A DNA stretch of 64,000 nt from Dichotomocladium elegans (taxonomy: Eukaryota; Mucoromycota; Mucoromycetes; Mucorales; Lichtheimiaceae): positions 186,001 through 250,000 of the forward strand of contig JAIXMN010000023.1 in NCBI GenBank assembly GCA_025716815.1, written 5' to 3'. Numbering within the stretch: position 1 is the first letter of the stretch; each line of letters starts with the position of its first letter. A program made the translations under genes and the position numbers. The notes beneath the pieces were generated by a model. It searched no databases, had not been told where the DNA came from, and saw only the letters and a program-made list of their open reading frames with translations. Shown here piece by piece: positions 10,723-23,062 of this stretch.

Positions 10723-13700
10723 ATGGCCCAACCGCAAGTTCGACGAAACACCTGGGAAGGGTTAGTATTGTCAATATTAGATCATCTGGAGGTTTGCGGA
10801 TCACAGATTGCGTAGTTTCTGAAAAAGGGGAGAACACTCTAGAGTGAGACAGAGTGGTGTGTGTGTGTGTGTGTATGTGTGTATACGAGGTCGGGGTGCG
10901 CAAGAGGAAGTAATGTTGCAGAGATCATTCGATGTGAAAAGTTTCTTTATTTCCGATATGGATTATAATGGTCAGCGCGATTCATCCGCATTATGAATAG
11001 GCAAAATGGACGACCTCAGTTGGAAGGCAAGCCGATGGAACTCCTACATACGTATATCTATGATTACTGCAAGAAACACAACTTCGTCCAAGCGGCAAAG
11101 GCGTTTGCGAACGAAGCCGGAATACCAGCAGATCTGGCTCCACCCATTGATATACCCACTGGTTTTTTGAGCGATTGGTGGAACGTTTTTTGGGATGTGT
11201 ATAATGCACGGTATAACGAGGCTATGGCTACACGAGAAGCAAAAGCATACGATCAAGTAAGTAAAAGAGCGACACATACGCTCTAACTGACCACTTCCTT
11301 CGTTAAGATTGCTGATGACCCGTTTTTAGTATAGTGCATTTATTCGCAGTAAACGAGAAGAACTTTTGCAACAGACCCGGACGATGAATATGCAGCAACA
11401 GCAACATTTGGCAGTAGCTGCAGCTGCCCAGAGGCGTATGTCTGAAGTGCAACGACAGACTCAATCCCCACAGCAACACCCACTTCATCATCCACTACAG
11501 CAACCCTCGCAGCAACAGCAGTCGCTGCCAACCGTCCAGACTCCCCATCTCCAGAGCGTACCATCTCAACAACAGCAACAGCAGCAACAACAACAACAAC
11601 AGCAACAGCAGCAGCAACAACAACAACAGCAGCAGCAGCAGCAACAACAACAACAGCAGCAGCAGCAGCAACAGCAACAACAGCAACAGTTACAGCAGCA
11701 GCAACAGGCTGCCACTGCTGCTGCTGCTGCTGCTGCTGCTATGTCACGCGATCCACGTCCATCACCCGCCAGCAGTACCACGTCCCTTCCGAATAATGGC
11801 ATGCCACCCCACCCCGCCAATAGCATTGTAAATACACCGCAAAGCATGCCTGCATCGTTACCCCAGCAACATATTCCCGGGAGAACTCAACACGCTTCAT
11901 CGCCGACGTTCTCTCCACAGCAGGTCCAGCGACCGAACCCGACTGGAAATGAACCACCCCAAATGGGTGGGCACCACCCCAATGCAGAACATATGATGGG
12001 ATCCCCAATGGTTGGTCCCCAAGGCATCCCCATGATTTCTCAAGGTCAATCCATGATGAATCCGCAACGCCCACCAAACCATGCTGCTGCAATGGTGATG
12101 AGTTTAGCGAACCAGCAGAACCTTGCAAATATGACACCTGAGGAAAAGGTAAGAGTAGCAGAGAGCCAAACTACACGCGCACGACCTTTCGACGATAAAC
12201 ACCCGCGTGTATGGCTTTGTTCAACACCAACGACCAAACAGAACGCTGATACTACTGATAGAATGCTATGATGATGAATGCCAAACGACAGGCTGCTGCG
12301 GCTGCTGCGCAAGGCGGCATGATTCGAAATCCGTAAGTAGTTGATGGCAGAGCGCAAAACCACGGATATTAATTATTTATCGATGGTGGGGTTATGGATG
12401 AAGTATGATGATGAACAACCATCCTGCGCGTCTCCAAATGCAACAACAATATGCACAACAACAAATGATGCAACAGCAACAGGCAGTAGCGGCAGCTGCA
12501 GCCGCTGGACAACAACCCCCATCAACGAGTCAGCAAACACCTGGCCAGTTGCCACCTCAATCTCAACCTGGCCATACTCAACATGCCATGGAGATGGCCA
12601 GCAGAAATGCTGCTATGCTTCAGACAGGTACTAACAGAAGAAGAAGAAGAAGAAGAAGAAGAAGAGAGAGAGAGAGAGTGTGTGTGTGTGTGTGTGTGTT
12701 TTACTTTGCAACTCAGGCGCCGGGGTGACTAAAGGGCGTATCATGCTAGGTAATGGACAACCTAGGCCGCCGAATCCCTCCATGGGAATGACTGGACCTG
12801 GTGTACCAGCCCAAATGACAGCAGCAAATATGCATCTTGGACCCATGGGGAGTTCTCCCTTTGCAAATGATCGTAAGTAGCACTATGTCTAAATTGAAGC
12901 TTAAATAAGGTACTCACTTTTTATAGCGAAAATGAGCGCCATGATGAACGAAATGGCGAAACAAGGGCCCTTGCCACCTGGCCTCTCCCCACAGCAGCAG
13001 GTAAACGGAGAAGAAGGAAGCGAGAGAAAAAAGTAGCTGGTTTCCTGAAATTAGAGATAGGCTATATATCGTCAACGTTTGATGGCAAACCGTACCTTAT
13101 TATTTCAACAACAACAGCAACAATTCCAGCAACAACAGATGGCGGCTGGACAAGGCGGACCCAATGTTAATCCAATGGTTGGCGCAACACAGCCTATGCC
13201 GCTGGGGTTTAATCCACAGCAGGACCCTGAAAAGGCCCGATTACTCATTTATCGCAACCAACAAATACAGCATTTGATGCGGCAGAAGCAGCAGTTCGCA
13301 TCGCCACAACAACAACAGCAGGCACAACAACAGGCTCAGCAGCAAGTGCAACAACAGGCTCAACAACAGGCTCAGCAGCAGGCTCAGCAGCAGGCTCAAC
13401 AGCAGGCTCAACAGCAGGCTCAACAGCAGGCTCAACAGCAAGCTCAACAGCAAGCTCAACAGCAAGCTCAACAGCAAGCTCAACTGCCACAGAAGCAACA
13501 GCAGCAGCAGCAAGGTGGCCAAGCGACCAAGCGGCAAAGACCTAATCCCGAAAGTGATGCTAGCCAGGCCTCACCCCAGCTGAGCCATGTTGGGAGTCCG
13601 CACTTGGTAAATGTTAATACACAGCAGAGCAAGCAGCAAAGTGGTCGTCCGGTCAAACAGGAGCCCAGAATGAGCCAACAGCCTACAACGCCACTGCAAC

Positions 13701-15210
13701 AACGTGCAACGTTCCCGACCCATGATCCATCCGAGTCACCACAGCAAAAGCAAGCTTCACAACAACAGCAATCTGCACAGTTAGCTTCTCAACAAGCACA
13801 ACAACAGCAAGTGCTCTCCCAGCAGCAGCAAGCACTTCTACAGCAACAGCAACAGCAACAAGGAAGAGCATGGAACGATATGGAATCTCCGATAAATCCC
13901 GAGTCTTCAGCAGCCAGGATGATGGGGCCTAATGCGGTTGATAGCAAGATGTCCTTCGATCTCGAGAGGTTTATGCTGGGCGAGGGTGATTTTGCGGACA
14001 TATTCGCAGGTGCGGACGACGGCAATGATCCGGGCTTGCTAATGGGTGACGGAAATGACATGGATGGCTTTGGGAGTAGTTTTTTAGCCAGCATGGGCGG
14101 TAACCTCGGGGTGGAAAACACATTGGCAATCCCAGGCGTCGGACAGACCCTTCAGTTGAGTGCCGAGTTCTCCGGACACACGAATAAGGTACACACATGT
14201 GCCTTTTCTTCAAATGGACAGTATCTGGTGAGCGGTGGGCGTGACGGATTCGTATGGAGTGTTCAAGACAAGCAGAAGCTGTTTATGCTTGACGGCCATA
14301 CTCACGTGATCCAGTGCGCACGGTTCAGTCCTGACGAACGGAATTTGGTAGCAACGTGCTCACTTGACAAAACAATTCGAGTCTGGGACGTTGGCTCTGC
14401 AGTGCTTTCTAATGGTGGAGGCGGAGGCGGTGGCAATACGGTGATCCGACCGATCATAACATTAGAATGTATGGAACCTGTGAATGCGGTCGATTTCTGC
14501 CCTGGTAGACCAGATATCTTGTGCTCGATGGATTCGGAATGCGAGCTGCATATTTGGAATATAAATACGAAGAAGCGAGAGAAGACACTCCGAATGGTAA
14601 GCCAGCCTATCTACTCGGCCGACTCGAACATTTGTAAAAGCTCATTTACTGCGTTTTTTTACCTTCCTTTCAGCCAATGCAGGTTGTTGGACCAAATCCA
14701 ATGCGTTTCCATCCGCGTGACGGTAATATTCTGGCATGTGTGGTTGGTACTGGCTTGTACGTGATCGACATCAACAGGGCCAAGACGAACGCAAATGGGA
14801 AGGTGGATACGATGTCAATCAAGACAGTTCCTACAGATGATCAAAAGAATATCAATGCACTTGACTGGTCACCTGATGGCAGGTACCTGGTCACCTCATC
14901 CGAAAGTATTGTCACAGTCTACGAGACAAGTCATTGGAAGCCGTTCAATACCCATGCAGTATCCAAAGGAATGGGATGCGCGTTTGCTAATAGCGATGGC
15001 AACTGTAGCCAGGATAAGTTGCGGGTTCTTCTTGGCGGATCTGAAGCTATTGATGTATGGCAATGCGGTGTTCCTGGTGCACAGCCAAAACAAGCAGCCG
15101 AACAACCAGGTTGGGTCACTAGCGTCGCCTGTGCGCTGTTTGATGGAGTACAGATGGTGGTTACAAGCTCTAACAACAAGGATCGAAACCTCTTACTGTG
15201 GACACTATGA
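10723..15210 (+). CDS. LEUNIG-like corepressor: LUFS/LisH domain, Gln-rich linker, C-terminal WD40 propeller
   Basis: Nine exons give 1,236 residues: 10723-10760, 11001-11256, 11330-12148, 12262-12332, 12404-12627, 12717-12872, 12927-13000, 13061-14596, 14674-15210. Residues about 20-98 form a LisH/LUFS module (LLHTYIYDYCKKHNF, AKAFANEAGI, GFLSDWWNVFWDVY) as in LEUNIG, Flo8 and SSBP. A linker of about 800 residues follows, with some 40 Gln near 178-220, further Gln/Met/Pro blocks, and 12-bp units encoding QAQQ. From about residue 919, WD repeats (SGHTNKVHTCAF, TIRVWDVG, ALDWSPDGRYLV, LLLWTL) match the LEUNIG propeller. In plants this family recruits repressors through SEUSS and Mediator; a nuclear corepressor role here is inferred. 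A start at 10993 in the same frame is possible if the 240-nt first intron is not real. Confidence 0.87.
11567..11700 (+). repeat. CAG/CAA tract encoding about 40 consecutive glutamines
   Basis: A mixed CAA/CAG run in the third exon of the LUFS/WD40 gene is directly followed by a GCT run encoding about nine alanines. Mixing of the two Gln codons makes the tract less prone to slippage than pure CAG. Confidence 0.95.
12635..12700 (+). repeat. Compound microsatellite (AAG)n-(AG)n-(TG)n inside an intron
   Basis: Fills most of the intron at 12628-12716 of the LUFS/WD40 gene, between the GTACTA donor and the CTCAG acceptor. A simpler GT repeat lies in the first intron at about 10857-10882. Confidence 0.9.
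13315..13486 (+). repeat. 12-bp coding minisatellite (QAQQ units)
   Basis: About a dozen near-identical 12-nt units (CAGGCTCAACAG-like) run in frame in the eighth exon of the LUFS/WD40 gene. Blocks of units share the same CAA/CAG choice, which points to recent unit duplication. Confidence 0.92.
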
Positions 15211-16177
15211 TAATCTGAAAAGGAGCATATAGCTGATAGCTGATCATAGTAGTACGGCTTTGGATGGGCAAGGACGAGACTAATGTAAATCGTCGATATG
15301 GGTACATAGTTTTTCTTTTTTTTCTTTCTCTTTTTATTTTCAATTTATATTATATATATATCTCTTTCTACACCTCTTCTGTATTTTCTGTTGAAGTGGG
15401 GTAAATATCTTCATCTCAGGTTGCTAAATATGGTGTAAACTCCAGTTAGTGCTTCATTTTCAACTGATGGATGATTATTCTATGACTATCCCTTTGTGAC
15501 CGGCCAGCTGAAATGGTGTGCATGAAATAACCTGCATGGCAGACCATGAGGAGTGAACGAGGGTATAATGATATTAGATATTAAGATTGATTGGTATTTC
15601 AACCAGTCAGTTTGCAAGCTCTGATAATAGTCGCGAGTTTTCCTTGAAAAAGCAGGTACGCTTAAGTTGAAAGCGTTGACAACTCAACGAAATAAAAAAA
15701 AATTGGCTTGGTGGGCATGCGAAGGACAGGGATTGAGATTAGAAGCAGGAGCACTTATAGCACCGGATAATGACCTATTGCATGTGAAAAAAGCATGCAT
15801 AAGGATTTCATGCTTCGGGATACCATTGTTGGCAACGACACCAAACTGATCAACGGTGACTATGGGATTGCAAATGAATGGGTCCCTCACATGACTCTGT
15901 GGGCTGATTGATGCACTGCAAGAAATGCGATGAACAGCCCCCTTCATGTCTTTAAGCTGTGACCTTTGGTTTATCTGTGGGTTCGCTTTCTAAAAAAGAC
16001 GAACACTTGTGCTGAACCCCTCAGCGCGGGACACAGCAAGAAAGGTGGCGTCTCACACTTGCTCGCATCCATTTAAATCTAAACCTACCTGCCTTCCTTG
16101 CTTTCTCTCTTTCTTTTTTGTTTTTTGCTTTTTTTTTCCTTCCCTCTTTTGCTATTATCATATATCTATATTACTCT
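15211..16177. other. Intergenic; no gene recognised
   Basis: 3' flank of the LUFS/WD40 gene (T-rich, with an AT repeat at about 15347-15361) and 5' flank of the LITAF gene. A long pyrimidine-rich tract at about 16080-16155 lies just before the LITAF start codon. Confidence 0.5.
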
Positions 16178-17038
16178 ATGGAACGTACCTATTTGTCTTC
16201 TACAAACACCGCAGGGGACCTGTTCTATCGACGGAAATCCCGGGAGCGATCTGACAGTGGCTGGTTGGCTTTCAAACCATCGCCCCGTCTTGCAGCCCAG
16301 AGCATTTCCCGCGCCACCCACTCCTCTGCTTCTTGCTCATCCTCCTCTTCTTCTTCACGGCAGTCGTTGTCTATACGATCAGCCCATTCTGGTCCAGCCG
16401 ATTCCACGCTATCAGCACGGATATACCGTTTCACCATTGGCACACCAGTCCTCTTTCGATTCGGAAGCAGCAATAACAGTAAACCTCGATCCATTTGTTC
16501 TTCGCGGCGCTCTATCGCGACCGAATCCGTGCATGCGAAGAGCATTAAGAGCCAAAGATCCTGGCGGATGCGTCGACTCGCGGCGCTGGACCAACAACAA
16601 TGGCTTCCTGATTTTGAAACACAGGTACTATGCAATCAATGTGAGAAGTACGTCCAGTCCAGAATCAGGTACCGTGTCGGAGCGTTGACCTGGCTTGTAG
16701 CCTTTGTTTTGTAAGTTTCTTTTTTTTTTGCGAAACCCTTACCTCTCCATCCTTGTTCTCCAACCGGCTCCCAACCCCTTAATTTTTTTTTGCTCCGTCA
16801 AGCAATGGATAACCGAAGCAAATCACAGATTCTTATGTACAGTGTTTTTGTTCTGGATTCCCTTTTATGTAAAATATTTTAAGGGTAAGTCAGCTGTGAT
16901 CAAACATATCACCCGTTTTGGGGAGAGGGGAAAAAATACATTCAGGTACTGAACTGAACAAATGCATGGGTCCATGTAGATGTTGTTCACTACTGTCCAG
17001 CTTGTAGCTCGAAGCTAGGGACACACTATAAACTCTGA
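16178..17038 (+). CDS. LITAF-domain zinc-ribbon membrane-associated protein
   Basis: Three exons (16178-16710, 16829-16884, 16980-17038) give 215 residues. The first about 145 residues are Ser/Arg-rich and disordered-looking. The C-terminal about 65 residues form a LITAF/SIMPLE domain split over all three exons: a first CxxC (VLCNQCEKYV), a hydrophobic segment (GALTWLVAFVL, then FLCTVFLFWIPFYVKYF), and the closing HYCPAC plus a short tail. In the family these Cys residues bind zinc and the hydrophobic part inserts monotopically into the late endosome/lysosome membrane face, linking to sorting machinery. The third exon is too short to stand out as an open frame and was found by looking for the missing second zinc knuckle. 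Acceptor choice for the second exon (16829) rests on frame and family fit. Confidence 0.82.
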
Positions 17039-19259
17039 TGTAAAAATACCGAAAGAGGAAGAAGTCGGAAAACAGTTGTGTATATACTTAACATGAGCCC
17101 CTTTCGGCTTTGACCCCTTCATCTCCCCTCCGTTTTCTCTAGTATCAATGCTTTGTCTACTCCATGCCTTGTTCTGTTTATATGGAAACTACAGCTTCCT
17201 ACATCACCGGTGTTACTGTTATCGTTGCTCCAAACAAACAGATCAAGTTCAACGCGTGTAAAAAAGAACACAGCTGCGATGTGCAGTATATTGACACACT
17301 CAGCATAGTGTGACACCGGAGTGCCTCTCCTTTTTATTTGTGTGCGTACGTATACTTTATTTGATGCTACTGCTAACATTCGCGGTACCATACACACAGA
17401 TAATGAAATGAACATCTCTCTCAGCGATTTCAAGCAAAAGTAACATCCAATACGGAGCATAGTTAAATCACCTCGCTCCAGAAAAAATAGATCCTGCTTT
17501 TGTTTCCGTGATCACGCTCACATATTCATACATGCATTGGATCCATCCATCTCAGAAGATTTCTTTCTTGGATCTTACGCTCCTGACGAAAAAAAAAAGG
17601 TATCATCACTTTGTGACCGAAAATGCAGATTATGTTGGTAGGACACGTACCGATGGTATGCTTTTTTTTGCTGGAATCATCCCCCTTATTTGTTATGTAT
17701 GCACCTCTTTTCAGTATATTCTACACTTTCTCTTACAAGATGGTCATGACATCTCTGATAGAATTACTTATGAAATTATACCAAAAGAATTATGCGGATC
17801 TCGGGCGTAACCGCCCCGCATTATATGAGTTGACTTGTCGCATGATAGAGAAATTAACTATGGCAAACTGACGGATGAAATTTCATATCAATACGTAGTA
17901 GGAAAGAATTGCATCGATGGATTAAAATTCATTAGTCACCTGGAATTAGTATGTAGCCCTTTTCGAAATGCCTTAACTTGTCTCTGAAGAGCGCACTATG
18001 CGCGCTCTGGCGGTAAACCAGGACGGACAATCAAAGACAGAAGAGCAGGAAGCTTACAGCGACAGGAGAAGAGATCTGCAGGGGAGGCGTGCGGAAGGAA
18101 AAAACCAGAATGGGATGCATAGAGACAGTGGGAAAGGAGCTGAATAAGGTCTGAGGGAACCGAATGAAGGAATTTGGACTCGGGTAAGGCTAGTCATTGA
18201 GATTCATATCGGTTAAGGCCCATGGAAGAGAAGGAAGAGGGTGGTGGACTTGATGAAGACGATGACTTACTATTGACAAGTGTTATCCAACTCCCCCGAC
18301 AGCGAAAACCGGACAGAATTCAGGACCCGATATTACTGCACGTACATCCTCGGCACCAATGAAAAAGGTGACAGCAGCATCAACAACAACAATTGCGACT
18401 CCTCCCGTGATCCTTTATTGCGTTCGTTCATTGAATTTGTTGGTCTCTGCGGATGACTCTGTAAAGACTGGATAGTGCATACTGCATACGGAAGACACAG
18501 GCCCTGTGCGTCGCTGTGGAACCGGTACCTGGCAGCTTGCCGTAGTTCTATACGCATCATTCGCTGCCTCTGCGTTTCGGGCCAAGTACGAGAAAAGGTA
18601 TCAGAAAAGGCTGTTATTCGTAGTAGAAGGGGGACACACGCCAGCTACTGTAGACAGGATCATGAGACACACGGCGACAGCAATGATTCATTAACTTGCC
18701 ACGCTTTCCTTTTCCTTAACACTTGTTGCCTCGAAGCTTTCCATTGCACATCGACTAGAATGGGAAACAAACGCCCCAAAAGTGCTTATCTTTAACGCTA
18801 CTGGACGCTTCATTGATTGACACTCTTGGATCTATCATCGGGATCTACAGATTGATGGGAATTCGTTCTAGATACTTCGAGGTTGCAAACCTCTGAAGCA
18901 GATGTTCAATCAGTACTTAGGACGATCGACGGATTCTCAAAGGCCCATCCCAAATGCAGTACTCCTCTTGTGCCCTTCATGACGAACTGTGAAATACTCA
19001 TGATTCTATATCACCTAAGGCTTTTCATATTGTAATCCGTATTGCTGCACTAAAAAATATTCCTAGCTGTTTTTTCTGCAGCTGATGTATACAACTTCTC
19101 ATACACTAACTTGAAAAAAGCTCATAATCCTGCCTTGGTCACTATACGCTGTTTAACAATGTTTAACCCTCGCTTCTTTCATCTGAACACCTGTATTCTT
19201 CTGCGTGGAAATAGGCGTACCTATAAACGCAGAGCTACCCTTGCATGATACGTGAACCG
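17039..19259. other. Gene-poor region, part of the first repeat graveyard
   Basis: No intact gene recognised. Several open frames of 60-113 codons occur on both strands, none with a motif I can name. The stretch at about 17623-17990 (+) looks slightly coding-like but is broken by stops. A purine-rich stretch runs through about 18050-18260. Confidence 0.45.
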
Positions 19260-20120
19260 ATGGCGTGAAGAAGATATACTTGATCATCAACGATATCGTC
19301 CATAGGCTCATATCAGTCATGATCACGACATATGGCACTTTCCAATTAATAAAGCGATCAATCGCTTTGTTTGGAATGGTTCGGACGTACTATTATAACA
19401 ATCAATCTGGTAGGCCCTTCGTACGATATCGTTTTCCGTGTATGCGACGGTTTTATTACTATTCTCGGTAAAGATTGTCTGGCAACCGATTCGGTTCTAC
19501 CATACTGCCCTCATGCAGCCCGGTCAATTTTGGCAGCGCTGGTGGTCGAATCTTTACACCTCACCCAGCGTTTGATCAGGCCCTGTTTACGCGGAGCACT
19601 CGCCCTCTCTTCAGTCCCATACCTCTCTTTACGGTTATGAAACTTTCTTCCAGGCAATGATCAATCAAGAACCTACAGTTCCATGAAGATCCCTCTTCGT
19701 TCCCATGATTACGGTTGGCTCTAATTTTGATGCGCCGATATTGGAAGACCTAAGACCTCTTAGCTTTGATCCCTATCTTACTCATAAAACACGACGAGAA
19801 ATGCGTCCAGGGATCTGGCCATCGTCATGTTACTCATTACGTGTGGTGGAAATTGCTAATTAACGTTTAGTTGACAATAGCTCGCCTTCATCACCTGATA
19901 CCTTACTAAACATCGGACAGTTTTTTATTCAGTCTGCTACAGTGAACTCGAATCCAATCGCCCCTTCTTTAAGGATTGCCCAAACAAATCATCCTTCTGG
20001 GTTATATATAGCACAAACACAAAGCCGGCGCTTTCGCTAAATACGCCTCTAGATCTTATCTGGAATGTTCTTCAAGTCAAGACGGATATGCCTCCATAAT
20101 CTGCTCCACCAATGTCTAGG
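19260..20120 (+). pseudogene. Decayed non-LTR retrotransposon (LINE-like) segment, C-terminal end
   Basis: Reading across many stops and frame changes, the + strand gives pieces that resemble the region after a LINE reverse transcriptase. Near 19950-20095 a piece reads FFKDCPNKSSFWV and, further on, TPLDLIWNVLQVKT, like the CP-x-K-x-x-x-W knuckle and the following helix. Earlier segments (19265-19660) are open but degenerate. The call rests on pattern resemblance only; it could be chance or another retroelement class. Confidence 0.3.
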
Positions 20121-20524
20121 CAGTGGAATTCATGCCCTACGCGATTTGGCCCCTTTATTGACGATGTGTCAAAGACAAATAGCCCTGGATTATTGAAGCA
20201 TCCCTTCACCATATCCGTGATGTTCTTGCCCGCTTCCGTTTCTTTCCCCGAGTTTAAACCATAACCGTATAGATGGAACTCGAGCCTTTGGTTGATAAAT
20301 GAACATTAAAGCACGAAAAAAGAAATGCTCGGTGAATGGGACTTCTGGATTGGGTGACATACGGTTTGGCTTTGGAAACCTTATATATATGAACTCTGCT
20401 TGTGAATACAGCGGTTAGTATAAAAAGTAATCACACAATGTGGGACACCGCAGCTCCCCATAAAGCTGGGGATATTACCGAGTCAATGAAATCCCAAGGA
20501 TCCTATTACACAATATTATAGAGC

Positions 20525-21385
20525 GCCTCGACTGAGTGCGCAAATGGGACAGGACCGACATTGACTTTTAGAAAACATTCTGTTTCATTGATGGGTCTGG
20601 ATTCCATATTAACATAAAGCATGGCAAGGCATGGTCCACGAAAGGGACTTTTGCAGTAGTTACAGTGCCAAAAATATGAACGAAAACAACTACCATTTGG
20701 GAGCAAATTTGGCATCATTAAATGTAGCTTGAGACGCCCACAGCCGCAAGACAAAAAGAGAAAAAAAAAAAAGCGGGACAGCCCGTAGCTGCAAGCAAAG
20801 GAACTGTAACTGGACATTAACTCAGCTTTCTTAAGCCTATCATGGATGAAATGGATAGGTATGAACATATGAAGGGTCAATAATTGGTGGCGGATAGTGC
20901 ACCTATTCATAAGGCTGAGGATATCGCTTCGCCTATCTTCCATCCTATTCGTCTGAACTCGATCCTATTAAGCAGTTTTGGTCGATTGTGAAAAGCAAAG
21001 TAAAGCATAATAGGGTTTGGAAAGCGAGACACTGATGACGCGAATCAGTGAAGCATCGAAGAGCTTAAAGTTGACCGATTCGAAGCATTTTTCTCTCATT
21101 CTTAAAGGTGACTCGTGAACTGACGAAATCGGAAAAACTATGATGCACTTGTGATGATTCTACAATAGACATCATAGTATGTATATGGATATATGAAAGG
21201 ATCGTTTAAATATAAAGATCATCACCTCTATATAGAATCATGAGACTTTAGGTTGGGTCTGTATATAATGGAGAAATAGACTCAATCATTTTGAACTAAA
21301 CAAGATACCAGCATGGTGCCATATTGTAAAGAGTATAGAACAACGCATCAGCGAAACAGGTGATAAAGAGCTTGTCATGCAACAA
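20525..21385 (+). mobile_element. Tc1/IS630-like DNA transposon relic, copy A
   Basis: This segment is the reverse complement of 38229-39100, with blocks of identity over 40 nt (for example 21090-21133 against 38483-38526). The transposase reads on the + strand in pieces: a GxxWSTKGTFAVV-like strand around 20630-20680, then DSAPIHKAEDI around 20895-20930. It is cut by frameshifts, and the family's YLPSYS...NPIEQFW block is out of frame. Similarity extends beyond the coding part to about 21385, so the element includes a 3' non-coding end. The N-terminal third present in copy B was not found here. It is inactive. Confidence 0.72.
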
Positions 21386-23062
21386 AACTGTGGAACTGCT
21401 TGTTGAAAAACAAAAAGCATCATGAACTTGCAGGGCACTTGTTTCAGTCTTGTCAATTACCCACCTTGATTTCCTATAAATACCGGACAGCCGAGAAATC
21501 CGCTTCTTCATGAACTCCAACCTGGCTCTCTCTTCCATGTTATTATCTAGTATGATCAATATAATAATAAACTGTTTGCTACAACCTCATATCCGCTCTC
21601 CTTTGCAGGTTGATCAGTCGTACTCTACTTTGATGAGTCAAGGAAGAAATGAATACTTGGACATCCTTCTGCTCTCTTTCCGCTGCCGGGTTCATCCTCC
21701 CTCCTCCTCCTCCTCCTCCTCCTCCTCAATTTCCGTCCTGGTTATCACCAGAACACCCTAAGTACTCTTCGGAGGAGGGGTTGCTGTTTTCAGCTGACTA
21801 ATGAGTATCGGTACGAAATCTTTTATCTAATGATACGCGAAATTTATACAATTTATGCGACTTTTCTTTCGTATGTTGTACGTCATTATTTTATCTCATG
21901 TACGAACTTTATTTTGGAGATAAAGTATACTTTATTGCTCAACCAATTGCCAGCTATTGATGCATACATTTCGGACAAGACCTCTAAAAATAACAAATAA
22001 ACTTTTTACCTCCCATGTGGCTTATGTATGCACAGCGTATGTCCTTTATGCGCCTAGCCTCTTCTTTCTCCTAAGATCAGCACAAACCGTTATAGAACGT
22101 TGAAATATAATCAAACCATCACAGCTATTTGTCAAGTGGCCACAATAGGGGTCTGTGCTCTACCTTAAACAACATTGTGTGACAAGGAAGAAAAAATATT
22201 TATTCAGGAGTCTTTTTCGATGGTTTGTGGGAAGGATGCTCGGATCTGATGCTCATCATCACTTAATGGCGAGCCAAGATCATCTGCTACCTCTTTGTTT
22301 CCGTGTTTGCACGGAAATGAACCTTGTTTTTATACAATATCTAGCCTTGTTAATGAAAGAACGAGAGATTCCCCGCAGCAGTCAACAATTCTGGGCATCT
22401 GATGTTATTTATAGGATAATTGATCACCGATCGTTTGTAATATAAAATGTATTTATACATGTTTATGAACCCCCGTGATTGCGATCTATCGAGGCATCCA
22501 TACTCCAATGAAATATAGTCGTGACATGAAAGCCAACTTTAGTACTGCTTAATCTGCAATCCAAAATGATGGGCTAGAATGCGTGGACTCTTGGTTGTCA
22601 CATGGATTGATATTTATGCCTAGGTCAATGGGGGCGATGGGAGTCCATACAGAAGAATCCATCATTTTACTGCTAATGCTGTGTAAAAGCTGCAAGCATT
22701 AACAAAAGCACCGTTAACGCATGCGTCTGTCCAAGGGTGGCTATGCGATTTGAAAGATAAGACCGAATTCTGCTGTCGAATCGAACGATTTACACGCGTC
22801 AGTAAAAAAAAAAAGGGGGGGAGGAGTTTGTGCCACCTGAAGGCGAAATTTAAATATAGGGAAATGCACAGGGGCGATCCTGAATTACCCTTTTTTTAAG
22901 CGTTTCGGTCGGCGATTCATGGCTAATAAATACTAGCCAATAAGATGATCATCCATCGCGCCCTAACGCACAACCTCCGCCTTAAAAGCCAAAGCAATTC
23001 CTTATCCACCCGTAGCTTCCTATCCATCTCTCTTTTACGTCTTCACTTCTTTCTGAGGAAAT
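21386..23062. other. Gene-poor flank of transposon copy A and promoter side of the UGDH gene
   Basis: No gene recognised. A CCT repeat lies at about 21698-21728. The last 200 bases before the UGDH start hold an A/G homopolymer pair (about 22804-22822) and AT-rich sequence, consistent with a promoter but with no element I can name. Confidence 0.45.

Noticed and set aside
10857..10882. GT repeat considered as a replication or matrix element
   Set aside because: It sits within an intron and is an ordinary microsatellite.
11495..11847. Poly-Leu and poly-Cys open frames on the - strand
   Set aside because: Antisense readings of the CAG/CAA tract in the corepressor gene.
18030..18260. Purine-rich stretch considered as an RNA gene or regulatory array
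   Set aside because: No regular unit, hairpin or promoter signal found; simple composition bias.
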